A stretch of DNA of 64,000 nt, from assembly GCF_002245495.1 (NCBI RefSeq), contig NZ_NQJF01000001.1, forward strand, positions 124,001-188,000. The letters run 5' to 3'. The stretch is from Oceanimonas baumannii. GTDB taxonomy: Bacteria; Pseudomonadota; Gammaproteobacteria; Enterobacterales; Aeromonadaceae. A model generated the notes under the pieces. The model saw nothing but the letters and a program-made list of their open reading frames with translations. It was not told the origin of the DNA and did not search any database. This document shows, piece after piece, positions 1 through 10,812 of the stretch. Made by a program: the position numbers and the translations under genes. The first letter of the stretch is position 1. The number at the start of each line of letters is the position of its first letter.

Positions 1-117
1 TACCTTAAATTCGTCTAGTGCGTTGGTACGCAAGGGCTTGAAATCGGTTCAGAATACAGTTTATCAGCATCGGCCGCACCGGGCCAAGGACACCGGCCCT
101 GAGCGAAGCCGGTTTGC

Positions 118-1449
118 TCAGGAGCTGTGCTTTGCCTGCTCGTCCAGCTTGCTCAGATAATCGAGCTTGGCCTGGATTTTCTGCTCAAACCCCCGCTCAT
201 TGGGCACATAATAGCGCCGTCCAGCCATGGCATCTGGCAGATAAGTTGCACCGGCAGCATAAGCACCAGGCTCGTTATGGGCATAACGATATTCAGCCCC
301 GTACCCCAGCTCCTTCATCAGTTTGGTAGGCGCATTACGCAGGTGCACCGGCACCTCAAAATCGGGCAGCTCCCGAGCATCCTGCAGTGCGGCTTTCCAG
401 GCGGTGTAAAGCGCATTGCTCTTGGGGGCACAGGCAAGGTACACAATGGCCTGAGCGATGGCCCGCTCACCTTCCGCTGGCCCGACCCGGGTAAAACAGT
501 CCCAGGCGGCCAGCGCAACATCCATGGCTTTAGGATCGGCAAGGCCGATATCTTCCGACGCAATGGCCAGCAGCCGCCGGGCAATATAGAGCGGATCACA
601 GCCGGCGGTAATCATGCGGGCATACCAGTAGAGACCCGCATCCGGACTGGAGCCACGGATGGACTTGTGAATGGCGGAAATTAAATCGTAATAGAGATCG
701 CCCTGATTATCGAAGCGGGCCAGCTGCTCGCCGGTGACCTCTGCCAGCAGAGGCTTATCGATACAGCGCACACCCTGTTGCTCTTCTGCCATATCTGCCA
801 GCAGTTCAAGATAATTGAGCGCTTTGCGGCCATCCCCCTCCACCAGCGTGGCCAGCGCGTGCTGAACACCGTCAGCCAGTTGAATGTTCTGCCCTGCCAG
901 GCCACGTTCATCATTAAGTGCCTGGGCTATCATTGCTTCCACCTCATCGGTGTCCAGCCGCTTTAACAGATAAACCCGGGCCCGGGATAGCAACGCATTG
1001 TTCAGCTCAAAAGATGGGTTCTCGGTGGTGGCACCGATAAAAGTCACTGTGCCGTCCTCAATGTGAGGGAGAAAGGCGTCCTGCTGGGACTTGTTGAAGC
1101 GGTGCACCTCGTCCACAAACAAAATGGTACGCCGTCCGGCCAGTTTGTGTTCACGGGCCCGTTCAATGGCGGCGCGGATCTCTTTTACTCCGGAAGTGAC
1201 CGCCGATACCCGCTCCACCTGAGCATCGCAGTAATGAGCAGCCAGCTCAGCCAGCGTGGTCTTGCCGGTGCCTGGCGGCCCCCACAGGATCATGGAATGG
1301 CAATGACCTGCTTCAAGGGCCCTGCGCAGCGGCTTGCCCGGCCCCAGAATGTGTTGCTGGCCCAGATATTGCTCAATACGCTCCGGACGCATGCGCGCCG
1401 CCAGCGGACGGAAGTCATCCTGCTCAAAATCCAGGCTCAGGGTACTCAT
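118..1449 (-). CDS. rarA: replication-associated recombination protein A (AAA+ ATPase)
   Basis: RarA (MgsA) is a cytosolic AAA+ ATPase of the clamp-loader clade that acts at stalled replication forks. The 443 residues match the family length (about 447 in E. coli). Visible motifs are Walker A GPPGTGKT at residues 57-64, Walker B ILFVDE at 109-114 followed by the family-typical HRFNKSQQD, and the sensor-1 stretch [12 protein letters not shown] near 139-150. The C-terminal half carries the RarA-type helical oligomerisation region. It is the last gene of lrp / ftsK-lolA-rarA, with only 9 bases between the lolA stop and this ATG, so it is probably cotranscribed with lolA and ftsK. In E. coli serS follows; here the window edge cuts off that neighbour. 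Confidence 0.97.
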   Translation of the reverse strand: MSTLSLDFEQDDFRPLAARMRPERIEQYLGQQHILGPGKPLRRALEAGHCHSMILWGPPGTGKTTLAELAAHYCDAQVERVSAVTSGVKEIRAAIERAREHKLAGRRTILFVDEVHRFNKSQQDAFLPHIEDGTVTFIGATTENPSFELNNALLSRARVYLLKRLDTDEVEAMIAQALNDERGLAGQNIQLADGVQHALATLVEGDGRKALNYLELLADMAEEQQGVRCIDKPLLAEVTGEQLARFDNQGDLYYDLISAIHKSIRGSSPDAGLYWYARMITAGCDPLYIARRLLAIASEDIGLADPKAMDVALAAWDCFTRVGPAEGERAIAQAIVYLACAPKSNALYTAWKAALQDARELPDFEVPVHLRNAPTKLMKELGYGAEYRYAHNEPGAYAAGATYLPDAMAGRRYYVPNERGFEQKIQAKLDYLSKLDEQAKHSS

Positions 1450-1458
1450 ATTGCTTCC

Positions 1459-2067
1459 TTAGCGCTGATCATCCACCATCACGCCGGCAGGCGGAGTAAA
1501 GTGAAAGGCACTGGCGGCCAGTTCGGGACTGTCATTAAACCCGTTCAGGGTAAATTCGCTGCGCTGGCCGCCCGACTCTACCACGGTAAACCGCGATAAC
1601 CGGCCCTGGTCGTCAAAACGCAGGGTAAAACGCTGGATCAGCTCTGCCGGATCCTTACTGGTGACCTCATAATTGTCGCTGTTCTTGCTGACCTCATAGC
1701 CCTGCCAGCGGGATGAGTCTCCGCCGGAAATTAACAGAAACGGGGTATTTCGCACCGCCTGTTCAAGAGGAACAATACTGACCTGCTCCACAAAGGGATC
1801 ATACATCCACACATCAGTACCGTCAGACACAATCAGGCTTTCATCGGGTGCCGTGGTATGCCAGCGAAAACGATCCGGACGGGCCAGTTGCATACTGCCT
1901 TCGGCAGTTTGCATGGGATCACCGCTTTCATCATATACTTGCTGGGTAAAATCGGCAGAAAAGCGTCCCAGTGCCGACAGCTTTTGCTGTAAGTCTGTCG
2001 CCGCACCGGCCTGCGCCAGTGTACTGGCAGACCACAATATCATGCCGGTGGTTATCAGTAGTTTCAT
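1459..2067 (-). CDS. lolA: outer-membrane lipoprotein carrier protein LolA
   Basis: LolA is the periplasmic chaperone that takes lipoproteins from the inner-membrane LolCDE transporter and hands them to LolB. The 202-residue product begins with a clear Sec signal peptide (charged MK, hydrophobic core, likely cleavage after AQA around residue 20). The mature part shows the LolA pattern: a conserved R-P-x-R-F-R-W segment in the first half (ARPDRFRW) and alternating beta strands. Length equals the family norm (about 203). The gene sits 2 bases downstream of the ftsK stop and 9 bases upstream of rarA, the same order as in E. coli, which supports one transcript. Confidence 0.96.
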   Translation of the reverse strand: MKLLITTGMILWSASTLAQAGAATDLQQKLSALGRFSADFTQQVYDESGDPMQTAEGSMQLARPDRFRWHTTAPDESLIVSDGTDVWMYDPFVEQVSIVPLEQAVRNTPFLLISGGDSSRWQGYEVSKNSDNYEVTSKDPAELIQRFTLRFDDQGRLSRFTVVESGGQRSEFTLNGFNDSPELAASAFHFTPPAGVMVDDQR

Positions 2068-2069
2068 GC

Positions 2070-4628
2070 TTATCCCCTCGCCGGCGGTGGTGCCAGCACT
2101 TCCCGTTGACCGTTGCTGCCCGCCGGGCTGACAATGCCCTGGGCTTCCATCTGATCGATGATTCGGGCAGCCCTGTTATAACCTATCTTGAACTTGCGCT
2201 GCACACTGGAGGTAGAGCCACGACGCGTTTCCGCGACAAAAGCTACCGCATGGTCAAACAGTTCATCCAGCTCCCCATCCGCACCTTCCGCGGCTTCACC
2301 CGGCAACAAGCCATCAGCCCCGACATCGCCGCTGAGAATATCTTCTATATAGTCGGGCTCTCCCCGCTCCTTCCAGGCCGCCACAACCTTGTGAACCTCA
2401 TGATCATCCACAAAAGCACCGTGTACCCGGGTAGGATTGCTATCGCCGGCGGGAAGATAGAGCATGTCCCCCATTCCCAGCAAGGATTCGGCACCCTGCT
2501 GATCTAGAATGGTGCGGGAGTCAATCTTGCTCGAAACCTGGAACGACATACGGGTAGGAATGTTGGCCTTGATAAGACCGGTGATTACATCCACCGAAGG
2601 TCTCTGGGTAGCCAGGACCAGATGAATACCCGCAGCCCGGGCCTTCTGTGCAATACGGGCAATCAGTTCTTCCACTTTTTTACCGACAATCATCATCATG
2701 TCGGCAAATTCATCGATCACCACTACTATATGGGGCAGTTTTTCCAGCGCCGGCGGGTAAGTGTCCATAGACTGAGTGGGTTGCCACAGCGGATCCCGCA
2801 GCGGCTCACCGGCATCAATGGCGTCCTGCACCTTGGTATTAAAGCCTTTGAGATTACGCACACCCATGGCCGACATCAATTTATAGCGCCGTTCCATTTC
2901 CCCCACACACCAGCGCAGGGCATTGGCCGCCTCCTTCATGTCGGTGACCACTTCGGTCAGCAGATGCGGAATACCTTCGTATACCGACAGCTCCAGCATC
3001 TTGGGATCGATCATGATAAAACGCACGTCTTCCGGCGTAGCCTTAAACAGCATCGACAGAATCATGACGTTCACTCCCACCGACTTACCCGACCCGGTGG
3101 TACCAGCCACCAGCACATGGGGCATTTTGGCCAGATTAACCACCACCGGCTCACCGGCAATGTCCTGGCCCAGTACCATGGTCAGCGGGTGCTTACTGTT
3201 ATGAAACAGATCACTGTCGATCACTTCACGCAAATACACGGTTTCACGGCGGGTATTAGGCAGCTCCAGCCCGACATAGGGCTTACCCGGGATCACTTCC
3301 ACCACCCGCACGCTGATAGCAGACAGAGAGCGGGCCAGATCCCGGGCCAGATTGGTAATTTTGCTGACCTTAACTCCAGGTGCCAGATCCAGCTCAAAGC
3401 GGGTAATCACCGGCCCTGGATACACACCTACCACATTGGCCTGCACGTTATAATCCGCCAGCTTGGCCTCTACCAGACGGGCAATACGCTCCAGTTCTTC
3501 TTCACTGACCGCATGCTGACGCGGCTTGGGTGGATCCAGCAGAGTGACTTCCGGAACCGCGCTCAGCTGGCTGTTACGAGGCCGGGATAGCGGAACCGCT
3601 GCCGGCGGTTTGGCAGCCGGCACAGGAGGTGTATCCTGCTCCTCCTCAGCCGCCCAGGGAAGGTCCAGCTCGTCATCACTGTCATCATCCAGGCTCCAGC
3701 CATTGCTCTCGGCCAGGGTCGCGACAGGCTGCTCGTCTTCGTCAGCGGGTGCGGCATGCAATACCGGCTCACGGCGAACGGGAGGCGCTTTTTTCTTGAT
3801 GACCGGACGGCGGGAAGGGGCTTCCGGAACCGGCTCCAGCAAGGGATCCAGCTCATCGCCCTCATCATCGCTGTCGGTGTCGGCCTCCTGCTTGCCGAGC
3901 TTGTCCCGAAAACGCCGCCAGCCGGAAAAGCCGGTTTCTTTGGACTCAGCAGCAGGTGTTTCAGCCGGTGCCGGCTCGACAGCCGCTTCCGGCTCGGTGC
4001 CGCGACGGGTCTGCCAGTCAGCAATACGGGCCGGTAATGCGGCCAGCCAGCCCGGTGCTTCCATCACCAGCGCTCCCAGGCGCTCGACAATCAGCAACCA
4101 GGACCAGCCGGTAAAAAAGGTGATGCCAGTGGCCAGGCAGCATAACAGCACCAGCGTGGTTCCCAGATTACCAAACAAAGGACCCAGTGCTCCGGCCAGC
4201 ATGTCACCTATCAGGCCGCCGGCAGAAAAATAGTAAATATTACCGATATTCATGCTGGCCAGCGCCAGCAAACTGAGCAACACCATCAAAAACCCGATGA
4301 TGCGCAGGCTGAGGGTAAGGTAGCAGATATCGATCAGCCCTTTAGGCCGCCACAGGGTTACCCAGCCCACAAACACCATAAAAGGTGGTAGCAGATAAGC
4401 GGAAAACCCGAATACAAATTGCAGAATGTCGGCCAGCCAGGCCCCTGCAGGTCCTGCCGCATTGCTGATGTCACCGCCCCAGGCAGTCTGCGACCAGCCC
4501 GGATCCGACGGGTGATAAGACACCAGTGACAGCATCATGAACACGGCCAGTAGAATAATGGCTATCAGCCCGGCCTCAAAGAGACGCTGCAAACCAGACA
4601 TGGGAGTAAACAGCTTTTTCTCCGCCAA
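2070..4628 (-). CDS. ftsK: DNA translocase FtsK
   Basis: FtsK is the septal DNA pump that clears chromosome termini and activates XerCD at dif. The 852-residue protein has hydrophobic N-terminal segments within about residues 15-200 (membrane anchor), then a Pro/Glu/Asp-rich linker of about 150 residues. The RecA-type motor follows, with Walker A GTTGSGKS at residues 509-516 and a Walker B (VVVIDEFAD) near 635-640. The C-terminal gamma winged-helix domain ([17 protein letters not shown]) recognises KOPS. It is shorter than E. coli FtsK (1329 residues) because the linker is short, as in many relatives. It lies downstream of lrp after a 172-base gap containing a terminator-like hairpin, so it probably has its own promoter there. 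I found no LexA box in that gap. Confidence 0.97.
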   Translation of the reverse strand: MAEKKLFTPMSGLQRLFEAGLIAIILLAVFMMLSLVSYHPSDPGWSQTAWGGDISNAAGPAGAWLADILQFVFGFSAYLLPPFMVFVGWVTLWRPKGLIDICYLTLSLRIIGFLMVLLSLLALASMNIGNIYYFSAGGLIGDMLAGALGPLFGNLGTTLVLLCCLATGITFFTGWSWLLIVERLGALVMEAPGWLAALPARIADWQTRRGTEPEAAVEPAPAETPAAESKETGFSGWRRFRDKLGKQEADTDSDDEGDELDPLLEPVPEAPSRRPVIKKKAPPVRREPVLHAAPADEDEQPVATLAESNGWSLDDDSDDELDLPWAAEEEQDTPPVPAAKPPAAVPLSRPRNSQLSAVPEVTLLDPPKPRQHAVSEEELERIARLVEAKLADYNVQANVVGVYPGPVITRFELDLAPGVKVSKITNLARDLARSLSAISVRVVEVIPGKPYVGLELPNTRRETVYLREVIDSDLFHNSKHPLTMVLGQDIAGEPVVVNLAKMPHVLVAGTTGSGKSVGVNVMILSMLFKATPEDVRFIMIDPKMLELSVYEGIPHLLTEVVTDMKEAANALRWCVGEMERRYKLMSAMGVRNLKGFNTKVQDAIDAGEPLRDPLWQPTQSMDTYPPALEKLPHIVVVIDEFADMMMIVGKKVEELIARIAQKARAAGIHLVLATQRPSVDVITGLIKANIPTRMSFQVSSKIDSRTILDQQGAESLLGMGDMLYLPAGDSNPTRVHGAFVDDHEVHKVVAAWKERGEPDYIEDILSGDVGADGLLPGEAAEGADGELDELFDHAVAFVAETRRGSTSSVQRKFKIGYNRAARIIDQMEAQGIVSPAGSNGQREVLAPPPARG

Positions 4629-4707
4629 ACGTCCGCTCCTCGTTGTGATGATTGTGCTCAGGTTATCAGGGGAAAGCGACAGGAAAAGTCGTCACCGTAC
4701 AGTAATA

Positions 4708-4737
4708 CAACGGCAAACGAGCGGCCGGGGCCGCTCG
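4708..4737 (-). terminator. terminator-like hairpin after lrp
   Basis: A nine-base inverted repeat (CGAGCGGCC / GGCCGCTCG, 4718-4726 and 4729-4737) is followed on the minus strand by a T-rich stretch (TTTGCCGTTGT). It lies 63 bases past the lrp stop and would end the lrp transcript before ftsK. The T run is interrupted, so strength is uncertain. Confidence 0.55.
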
Positions 4738-4800
4738 CTGGATAGTGGTCTTCTCGTCCCGCCGGTATCAAAATACCAGAGCGGGATACAATAGCACAGT

Positions 4801-5316
4801 TTAACGGGTATTGATTACCAGCCTGTTGCTCTGTTTGACCTCTTCCATCACCACATAGGTGCGGGTATCGTTTACCCCCGGCAGGCGCAGCAGGGTCTCT
4901 CCCAGCAGCTTGCGGTAGGCAGACATATCCGCTACCCGGGTTTTCAGCAGGTAGTCAAAATCCCCGGACACCAGATGGCACTCCTGGATTTCCTCCAGCT
5001 TCTGCACGGCATCGTTAAACTCATCAAACACATCCGGTGTGCCACGGTTCAGCGTAATTTCCACAAACACCAGCAAGGAAGCATCGAGAAACTGCGGATT
5101 GAGAATAGCGGTATAGCCTTCGATATAACCCTGCCGCTCCAGCCGGCGCACCCGCTCCAGGCAAGGAGTCGGGCTCAGGCCAACCCGCTTGGACAACTCC
5201 ACATTGGAAATTCGGCCATCCTGCTGCAGCTCATTCAGTATGTTGCGGTCAATCCGATCAAGTTCCTTGAGGGGGCGATTGTTCGCATCCAACACTTCAT
5301 CCATCCTTTGGCTCAT
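4801..5316 (-). CDS. lrp: leucine-responsive regulatory protein Lrp
   Basis: Global feast/famine regulator of the Lrp/AsnC family. The 171 residues are almost superimposable on E. coli Lrp from the LDRIDRNIL segment onward: N-terminal helix-turn-helix (GRISNVELSKRVGLSPTPC, about residues 34-52), a linker, then the RAM ligand-binding domain ending in VVMEEVKQSNRLVI. The N-terminus is a few residues longer than E. coli (164). The ATG at 5316 is used here; a second in-frame ATG lies at 5304, and neither has a strong ribosome-binding site. The gene is divergent from trxB across a nearly 600-base gap, as in E. coli, where lrp has a long untranslated leader and is autoregulated. Confidence 0.97.
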   Translation of the reverse strand: MSQRMDEVLDANNRPLKELDRIDRNILNELQQDGRISNVELSKRVGLSPTPCLERVRRLERQGYIEGYTAILNPQFLDASLLVFVEITLNRGTPDVFDEFNDAVQKLEEIQECHLVSGDFDYLLKTRVADMSAYRKLLGETLLRLPGVNDTRTYVVMEEVKQSNRLVINTR

Positions 5317-6867
<1,551 letters not shown>

Positions 6868-6895
6868 GCTCTGACCGCACAAGTTGAAGACTCAC

Positions 6896-6922
6896 AACGG
6901 CGCTGTACACAGCGCCGTTTTT
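6896..6922 (+). terminator. Rho-independent terminator of trxB
   Basis: A perfect 11-base stem (AACGGCGCTGT 6896-6906 with ACAGCGCCGTT 6909-6919) with a two-base loop and five T residues (6918-6922). It ends the trxB transcript just before the convergent transporter gene stop at 6929. Confidence 0.88.
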
Positions 6923-6928
6923 AATGCG

Positions 6929-8674
6929 TCATGCGCTCCTGCTCACGGGCCGGGGCCGCTGCACATAGTCCAGTGCCTCTCTCAGGGTGCCATAAAAGCT
7001 CAGCTGGTTTGCTACCGGTGCCATACCGGCCCGCGCCAGCGTTTTCAACGGCTGAAACTGCAGATCTGCAATCACTACTTCGGCGCCCAGTGTCCGGCAG
7101 TCATCAATAAAACGATGCAGAGCCAGCAAGCCCCCCGCATCCAGCACCGGTACCGCATCCATATACAGCACGACCCCCCGGTATTCCCGGGCCAGCAACG
7201 ACAACTCGCTGAATACCTTATCAGCTGCGGCAAAAAACAAGGGACCGTTGATCTTGTATACGGCCCAGTCCGCCGGCAACGGGGTGGGCACCATTCTTTC
7301 ATGACGGGAAATATCCACAATGCGGGTCATATCGGCAATGTTTTTCACGAACAGTACCATCGCCATCAGCATGCCGGCGGTAATTGCAATCACCATGTCA
7401 AAGGCAATCGTCAGCAAAAAGCAGGTGAGAAAAACCAGCAAGTCCCCTTTCGGCGCAGTTTTAAACAAATGGACCGCCTTGGGCGCTTCACTCATATTCC
7501 AGGCAACCACCAACAGCAAGGCAGCCATGGCCGGCATCGGCAGATAAGCCAGCAAACCGGCCAGCAACACCAGCCCAGCCAGCACGATCAAGGCATGCAC
7601 CATGGCGGCCACCGGCGACACCGCCCCGGCCCTGAAATTAGCCGCCGAACGGGCAATGGCAGCCGTCGCTGGTATCCCACCGAAGAAAGGAGCAATCAGG
7701 TTGCCAATGCCCTGCCCCAGCAGCTCGCTGTTGGCACTGTGCTTCTTGCCGGTCATGCCATCCAGCACTACAGCACACAACAACGACTCAATGGCACCCA
7801 GCATGGCGATGGCAAATGCCGCCGGCAGCAGATCCTGCAATAACTGAACACTGACACCAACGGGATGACCATCCGGGCCCGGCTGCTGCCAGGGCCAGAT
7901 AAAGGCCGGCAATACCGGCGGAATACCGGCTCCCGACGTGCCGTCGGGCAACAGATAACTGAACCGGCTGCTGATGGTGTCAATGCCGAACCCCTGCTGG
8001 TTCAGCAACACCGCCAGCAGACTGGCCAGCAGCACCGCCGGCAAATGGGGCGGTACGCCTGTTTTAAGACGGGGCCAGAGCAGCATGATGACCAAGGTAA
8101 CACCGGCCACCAGCAGACTGGGCCAGTGCAGCTCGGGCAGAGCCTGCGCCAGCGCAGCCATTCTGGGAAAAAACGCCTCAGGCAGATCTTGTGTGGCCAG
8201 CCCGAAAAAATCTTTCAGCTGCAGGCCGGCTATTACCACGGCAATGCCGCCGGTAAACCCCAGGATCACCGGCTCAGGAATGTACTCTACCAGCCGCCCC
8301 AGCCGCAGCAATGCCATCAGCACCAGCAAACCACCGGCCATCAGCGTTGCCAGCAGCAGGCCGCCCAGACCATAGCTTTGGGCGATAGGATAAAGAATCA
8401 CCACAAAGGCCGCTGTAGGACCGGAGATACTCAGCCGGGAGCCACCTGTCAGGGCAATGACAAAACCGCCGATAACGGCAGTATAAAGCCCGTATTGAGG
8501 CGCCACACCACTGGCAATGGCCAGCGCCATGGCCAGTGGAATGGCAATAATGCCCACCGTAATCCCGGCCAGCACATCGCTCAGTAATTGCCTGCGGCCA
8601 TAGGGTGTACGCAGACAGGCCTCAACCAGGGCATGGCCGGGGCGCAGGGAAAACAGGTGGCTACGATGGGACAT
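6929..8674 (-). CDS. SulP family anion transporter with STAS domain
   Basis: Inner-membrane anion permease of the SLC26/SulP family, 581 residues. The first roughly 430 residues are a transmembrane domain with the SulP signature near the N-terminus (GIIAIPLAMALAIASG, then PQYGLYTAVIGG, then the conserved LSISGPTAAFVV). The cytoplasmic C-terminus, from about residue 455, is a STAS domain (GPLFFAAADKVF and DAGGLLALHRF pieces visible). Family substrates include sulfate, bicarbonate and C4-dicarboxylates (E. coli DauA); sequence alone does not decide here. It stands alone on the minus strand and is divergent from the small ribbon-helix-helix gene at 8782, so a perfect palindrome at 8741-8759 lies 67 bases upstream of its start and could affect both genes. 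Confidence 0.92.
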   Translation of the reverse strand: MSHRSHLFSLRPGHALVEACLRTPYGRRQLLSDVLAGITVGIIAIPLAMALAIASGVAPQYGLYTAVIGGFVIALTGGSRLSISGPTAAFVVILYPIAQSYGLGGLLLATLMAGGLLVLMALLRLGRLVEYIPEPVILGFTGGIAVVIAGLQLKDFFGLATQDLPEAFFPRMAALAQALPELHWPSLLVAGVTLVIMLLWPRLKTGVPPHLPAVLLASLLAVLLNQQGFGIDTISSRFSYLLPDGTSGAGIPPVLPAFIWPWQQPGPDGHPVGVSVQLLQDLLPAAFAIAMLGAIESLLCAVVLDGMTGKKHSANSELLGQGIGNLIAPFFGGIPATAAIARSAANFRAGAVSPVAAMVHALIVLAGLVLLAGLLAYLPMPAMAALLLVVAWNMSEAPKAVHLFKTAPKGDLLVFLTCFLLTIAFDMVIAITAGMLMAMVLFVKNIADMTRIVDISRHERMVPTPLPADWAVYKINGPLFFAAADKVFSELSLLAREYRGVVLYMDAVPVLDAGGLLALHRFIDDCRTLGAEVVIADLQFQPLKTLARAGMAPVANQLSFYGTLREALDYVQRPRPVSRSA

Positions 8675-8740
8675 GGCTGGCTCCGCAATGGGTTAAGGCA
8701 TGAACAGACTTCGATTGTATTCTCATCACAAATGCATTCA

Positions 8741-8759
8741 ATGTTAATATGATTAACAT
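8741..8759. promoter_or_regulatory. perfect palindrome, candidate operator
   Basis: ATGTTAAT-ATG-ATTAACAT: two perfect 8-base inverted arms around a 3-base spacer, 22 bases upstream of the ATG of the small ribbon-helix-helix gene and 67 bases from the divergent transporter start. A TAATAT hexamer (8745-8750) inside it could be a -10 element for the small gene. The protein bound is unknown; autoregulation by the adjacent RHH protein is an inference. Confidence 0.5.
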
Positions 8760-8781
8760 GTGATATGCCCCGGAGGTTTTT

Positions 8782-8952
8782 ATGGAGCAACGTACCGCCC
8801 GCCTGACCCTGCTGATCGATCCGCACAAAAAAGCCTTGTTTGAACAGCTGTGCGCCGAAGAAGACGTTACCCCGTCCCAGAAAGTACGGCAGTTTATTCG
8901 TGACTATATTGAGCAGAAAACCGGTGAAGACTGGCAAAAACCGGCAGATTGA
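8782..8952 (+). CDS. small ribbon-helix-helix (CopG/Arc-like) protein
   Basis: A 56-residue protein starting MEQRTARLTLLIDPHKK, preceded by a good ribosome-binding site (CGGAGG at 8771-8776, five bases before ATG). The pattern is that of a ribbon-helix-helix DNA-binding protein: an N-terminal beta strand with alternating polar/hydrophobic residues (TARLTLLID, residues 5-13), helix 1 (KKALFEQLCAEE), a turn TPSQ, and helix 2 (VRQFIRDYIEQK). Such proteins bind as dimers to palindromes, and one lies just upstream. The gene ends 9 bases before aat, so it may be cotranscribed with aat-bpt. The regulated target is unknown; the divergent transporter or itself are the obvious candidates. It is not a toxin-antitoxin pair as far as I can see, since aat follows. 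Confidence 0.8.
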   Translation: MEQRTARLTLLIDPHKKALFEQLCAEEDVTPSQKVRQFIRDYIEQKTGEDWQKPAD

Positions 8953-8961
8953 GCGTTTATC

Positions 8962-9660
8962 ATGTTCCTGACCCAACTTGATCAGCGGCTGTGGTTTCCC
9001 GACCCTGAGACCGCCCTGCACGATCCCGAAGGGCTGCTGGCCATCGGCGGTGACCTGCAACCAGAGCGGCTGTTACTGGCCTATCGTATGGGCATATTCC
9101 CCTGGTATGACCAATCCCAGCCGCCGTTGTGGTGGTCGCCGGATCCCCGTGCCGTTATTGAGCCCGATCGGCTGCACGTCAGCCGTAGCCTGGCCAAACT
9201 GAGCCGGCAACAGAAATACCGCATCACGGTGAACCATGCCTTTGAGTCGGTGATCCATCATTGCCGGGTACTGCGCGAAGACGGCCCCGGAACCTGGATA
9301 ACGCCCGACATTCAGCACAATTACTGCCGGCTTCACCACCAGGGATACGCCCATTCGGTGGAAGTATGGGATGATCAGCAACTGGTAGCCGGGCTATATG
9401 GCATTAGCCTTGGTAAGCTGTTTTGCGGCGAGTCCATGTTTCATCTGGTGAACAATGGCTCCAAACTTGCCATGCTGGCCCTGTGCCGGCATTTTTCCCG
9501 GCAAGGTGGGCAGCTGATAGACTGTCAGCTGCCCAACCCGCACCTACACAGCCTTGGCGTCACAAGCTGGCCCAGGTCACACTTTCTGCATAAACTCAAA
9601 GAGCTGCAAACCGAGTCCGTTTCTGCCAGTTGCTGGCAACCACAAGAGCTGAGTATATGA
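8962..9660 (+). CDS. aat: leucyl/phenylalanyl-tRNA--protein transferase
   Basis: Aat adds Leu or Phe from aminoacyl-tRNA to proteins with N-terminal Arg or Lys, making them N-degrons for ClpS/ClpAP. The 232 residues match the family (234 in E. coli). The hallmark N-terminal WFPDPETAL and GLLAIGGDL (about residues 11-31), MGIFPWY (43-49), WWSPDPR (about 57-63) and the GNAT-like second half with GESMFH are all visible. The stop overlaps the start of bpt by four bases (ATGA at 9657-9660). Together with bpt here and clpA-clpS 1-3 kb downstream it places most of the N-degron pathway in one neighbourhood. Confidence 0.97.
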   Translation: MFLTQLDQRLWFPDPETALHDPEGLLAIGGDLQPERLLLAYRMGIFPWYDQSQPPLWWSPDPRAVIEPDRLHVSRSLAKLSRQQKYRITVNHAFESVIHHCRVLREDGPGTWITPDIQHNYCRLHHQGYAHSVEVWDDQQLVAGLYGISLGKLFCGESMFHLVNNGSKLAMLALCRHFSRQGGQLIDCQLPNPHLHSLGVTSWPRSHFLHKLKELQTESVSASCWQPQELSI

Positions 9661-10367
9661 GGGAAGTAAATCTGAAAGTGGGGCTGACCCCCAAACATCC
9701 CTGCAGTTATCTGCCCGGCCGGCAGGAACAGCTTCTGGTTCTGCTGGACCGTGAACTGCTGTGTCCCGAAGGTTATGAACAGCTGTTAACAGCCGGTTTT
9801 CGCCGCAGCGGTTCCGATATTTACCGCCCGCGTTGTCAGGCCTGTCAAGCCTGTGAATCATTGCGCATACCGGTGGCCACGTTTAATCCCAGCCGCAGCC
9901 AGAAGCGTATTCTGCGTCATAACCGCGATGTCACCATGGTGCTGAGTGACGCTGACAAGCCGGAATATTTCGAGTTGTATCAGCATTATATAGAGCAGCG
10001 CCATCAGGATGGTGCCATGTACCCCGCCAGCCGCCAGCAATACGAGGGCTTTTTGCTGTGCCAGTGGCTGCCTCCGCTGTTTCTGGAGTTTCATGCCGGT
10101 AACCGGCTGATTGCCGTGGCCGTGACGGACTGCCTGAATGAGTCGCTCAGTGCCATGTATACCTTCTATGATCCTGCTGAAGAGCAAAGATCCCTGGGAG
10201 TATTTGCCATTCTCAGCCAAATCCGGCTGGCTCAGCAATTGAACAGGCACTGGCTCTATCTCGGTTACCAGGTTGATGACTGCCGTAAAATGAATTACAA
10301 GCAACATTTCAGGCCCCATCAGCGGCTGCTCGACGGACACTGGCAAACAATGAAAGACAGAGCCTAA
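9657..10367 (+). CDS. bpt: aspartate/glutamate leucyltransferase (bacterial protein transferase)
   Basis: Bpt (Ate/R-transferase family) attaches Leu to N-terminal Asp or Glu, complementing Aat in the bacterial N-degron pathway. I start it at the ATG at 9657, which overlaps the aat stop as ATGA and gives 236 residues; an in-frame earlier start inside aat (9630) would add nine non-conserved residues. Family features: the N-terminal CSYLPGRQEQ segment, GFRRSGSDIYRP with CQACQAC cysteines (about residues 45-65), and the C-terminal GNAT-like part with YPASRQQYEGF and YTFYDPAEEQRSLG, then GYQVDDCRKMNYK. It is translationally coupled to aat. Confidence 0.95.
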   Translation: MREVNLKVGLTPKHPCSYLPGRQEQLLVLLDRELLCPEGYEQLLTAGFRRSGSDIYRPRCQACQACESLRIPVATFNPSRSQKRILRHNRDVTMVLSDADKPEYFELYQHYIEQRHQDGAMYPASRQQYEGFLLCQWLPPLFLEFHAGNRLIAVAVTDCLNESLSAMYTFYDPAEEQRSLGVFAILSQIRLAQQLNRHWLYLGYQVDDCRKMNYKQHFRPHQRLLDGHWQTMKDRA

Positions 10368-10369
10368 TC

Positions 10370-10398
10370 TTTACACTGAATGCGAAATCCGGCATGAT
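10370..10398 (+). promoter_or_regulatory. sigma-70 type promoter of infA
   Basis: TTTACA (10370-10375), a 17-base spacer, and CATGAT (10393-10398), ending 39 bases before the infA ATG. Five of six and four of six consensus matches with ideal spacing. Confidence 0.55.
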
Positions 10399-10425
10399 CG
10401 CAGCCGTTTTTATTGCCTGCGCTAA

Positions 10426-10656
<231 letters not shown>

Positions 10657-10745
10657 GCACTCTCCCCATTCAGGTTTAAGGCAACAGGCTTTACAGCCAG
10701 GGGCGAGCTCTCGCCCTCCATCGCCAGGCACTGCTTCATTTTGTT

Positions 10746-10783
10746 GCAATAAAAATGCCCGGTGCCTGAACGGCACCGGGCAT
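10746..10783 (-). terminator. Rho-independent terminator of clpA
   Basis: A perfect 12-base stem (10755-10766 with 10772-10783, ATGCCCGGTGCC arm) and five-base loop, followed on the minus strand by TTTTTATTG. It sits between the convergent infA and clpA genes and ends clpA. Confidence 0.9.
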
Positions 10784-10812
10784 GCAGCAAATGATCTGCC
10801 CCGGCTCGCGGG

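Noticed and set aside
1-117. A possible gene end or RNA at the left edge
   Set aside because: Only a short inverted repeat (CCTGAGC/GCTCAGG, 97-122) overlapping the rarA stop is visible; no T run and no readable frame, so nothing is called.
2622-3590. A 322-codon plus-strand frame inside ftsK
   Set aside because: Antisense shadow of ftsK; His/Gln-rich composition and no recognisable motif.
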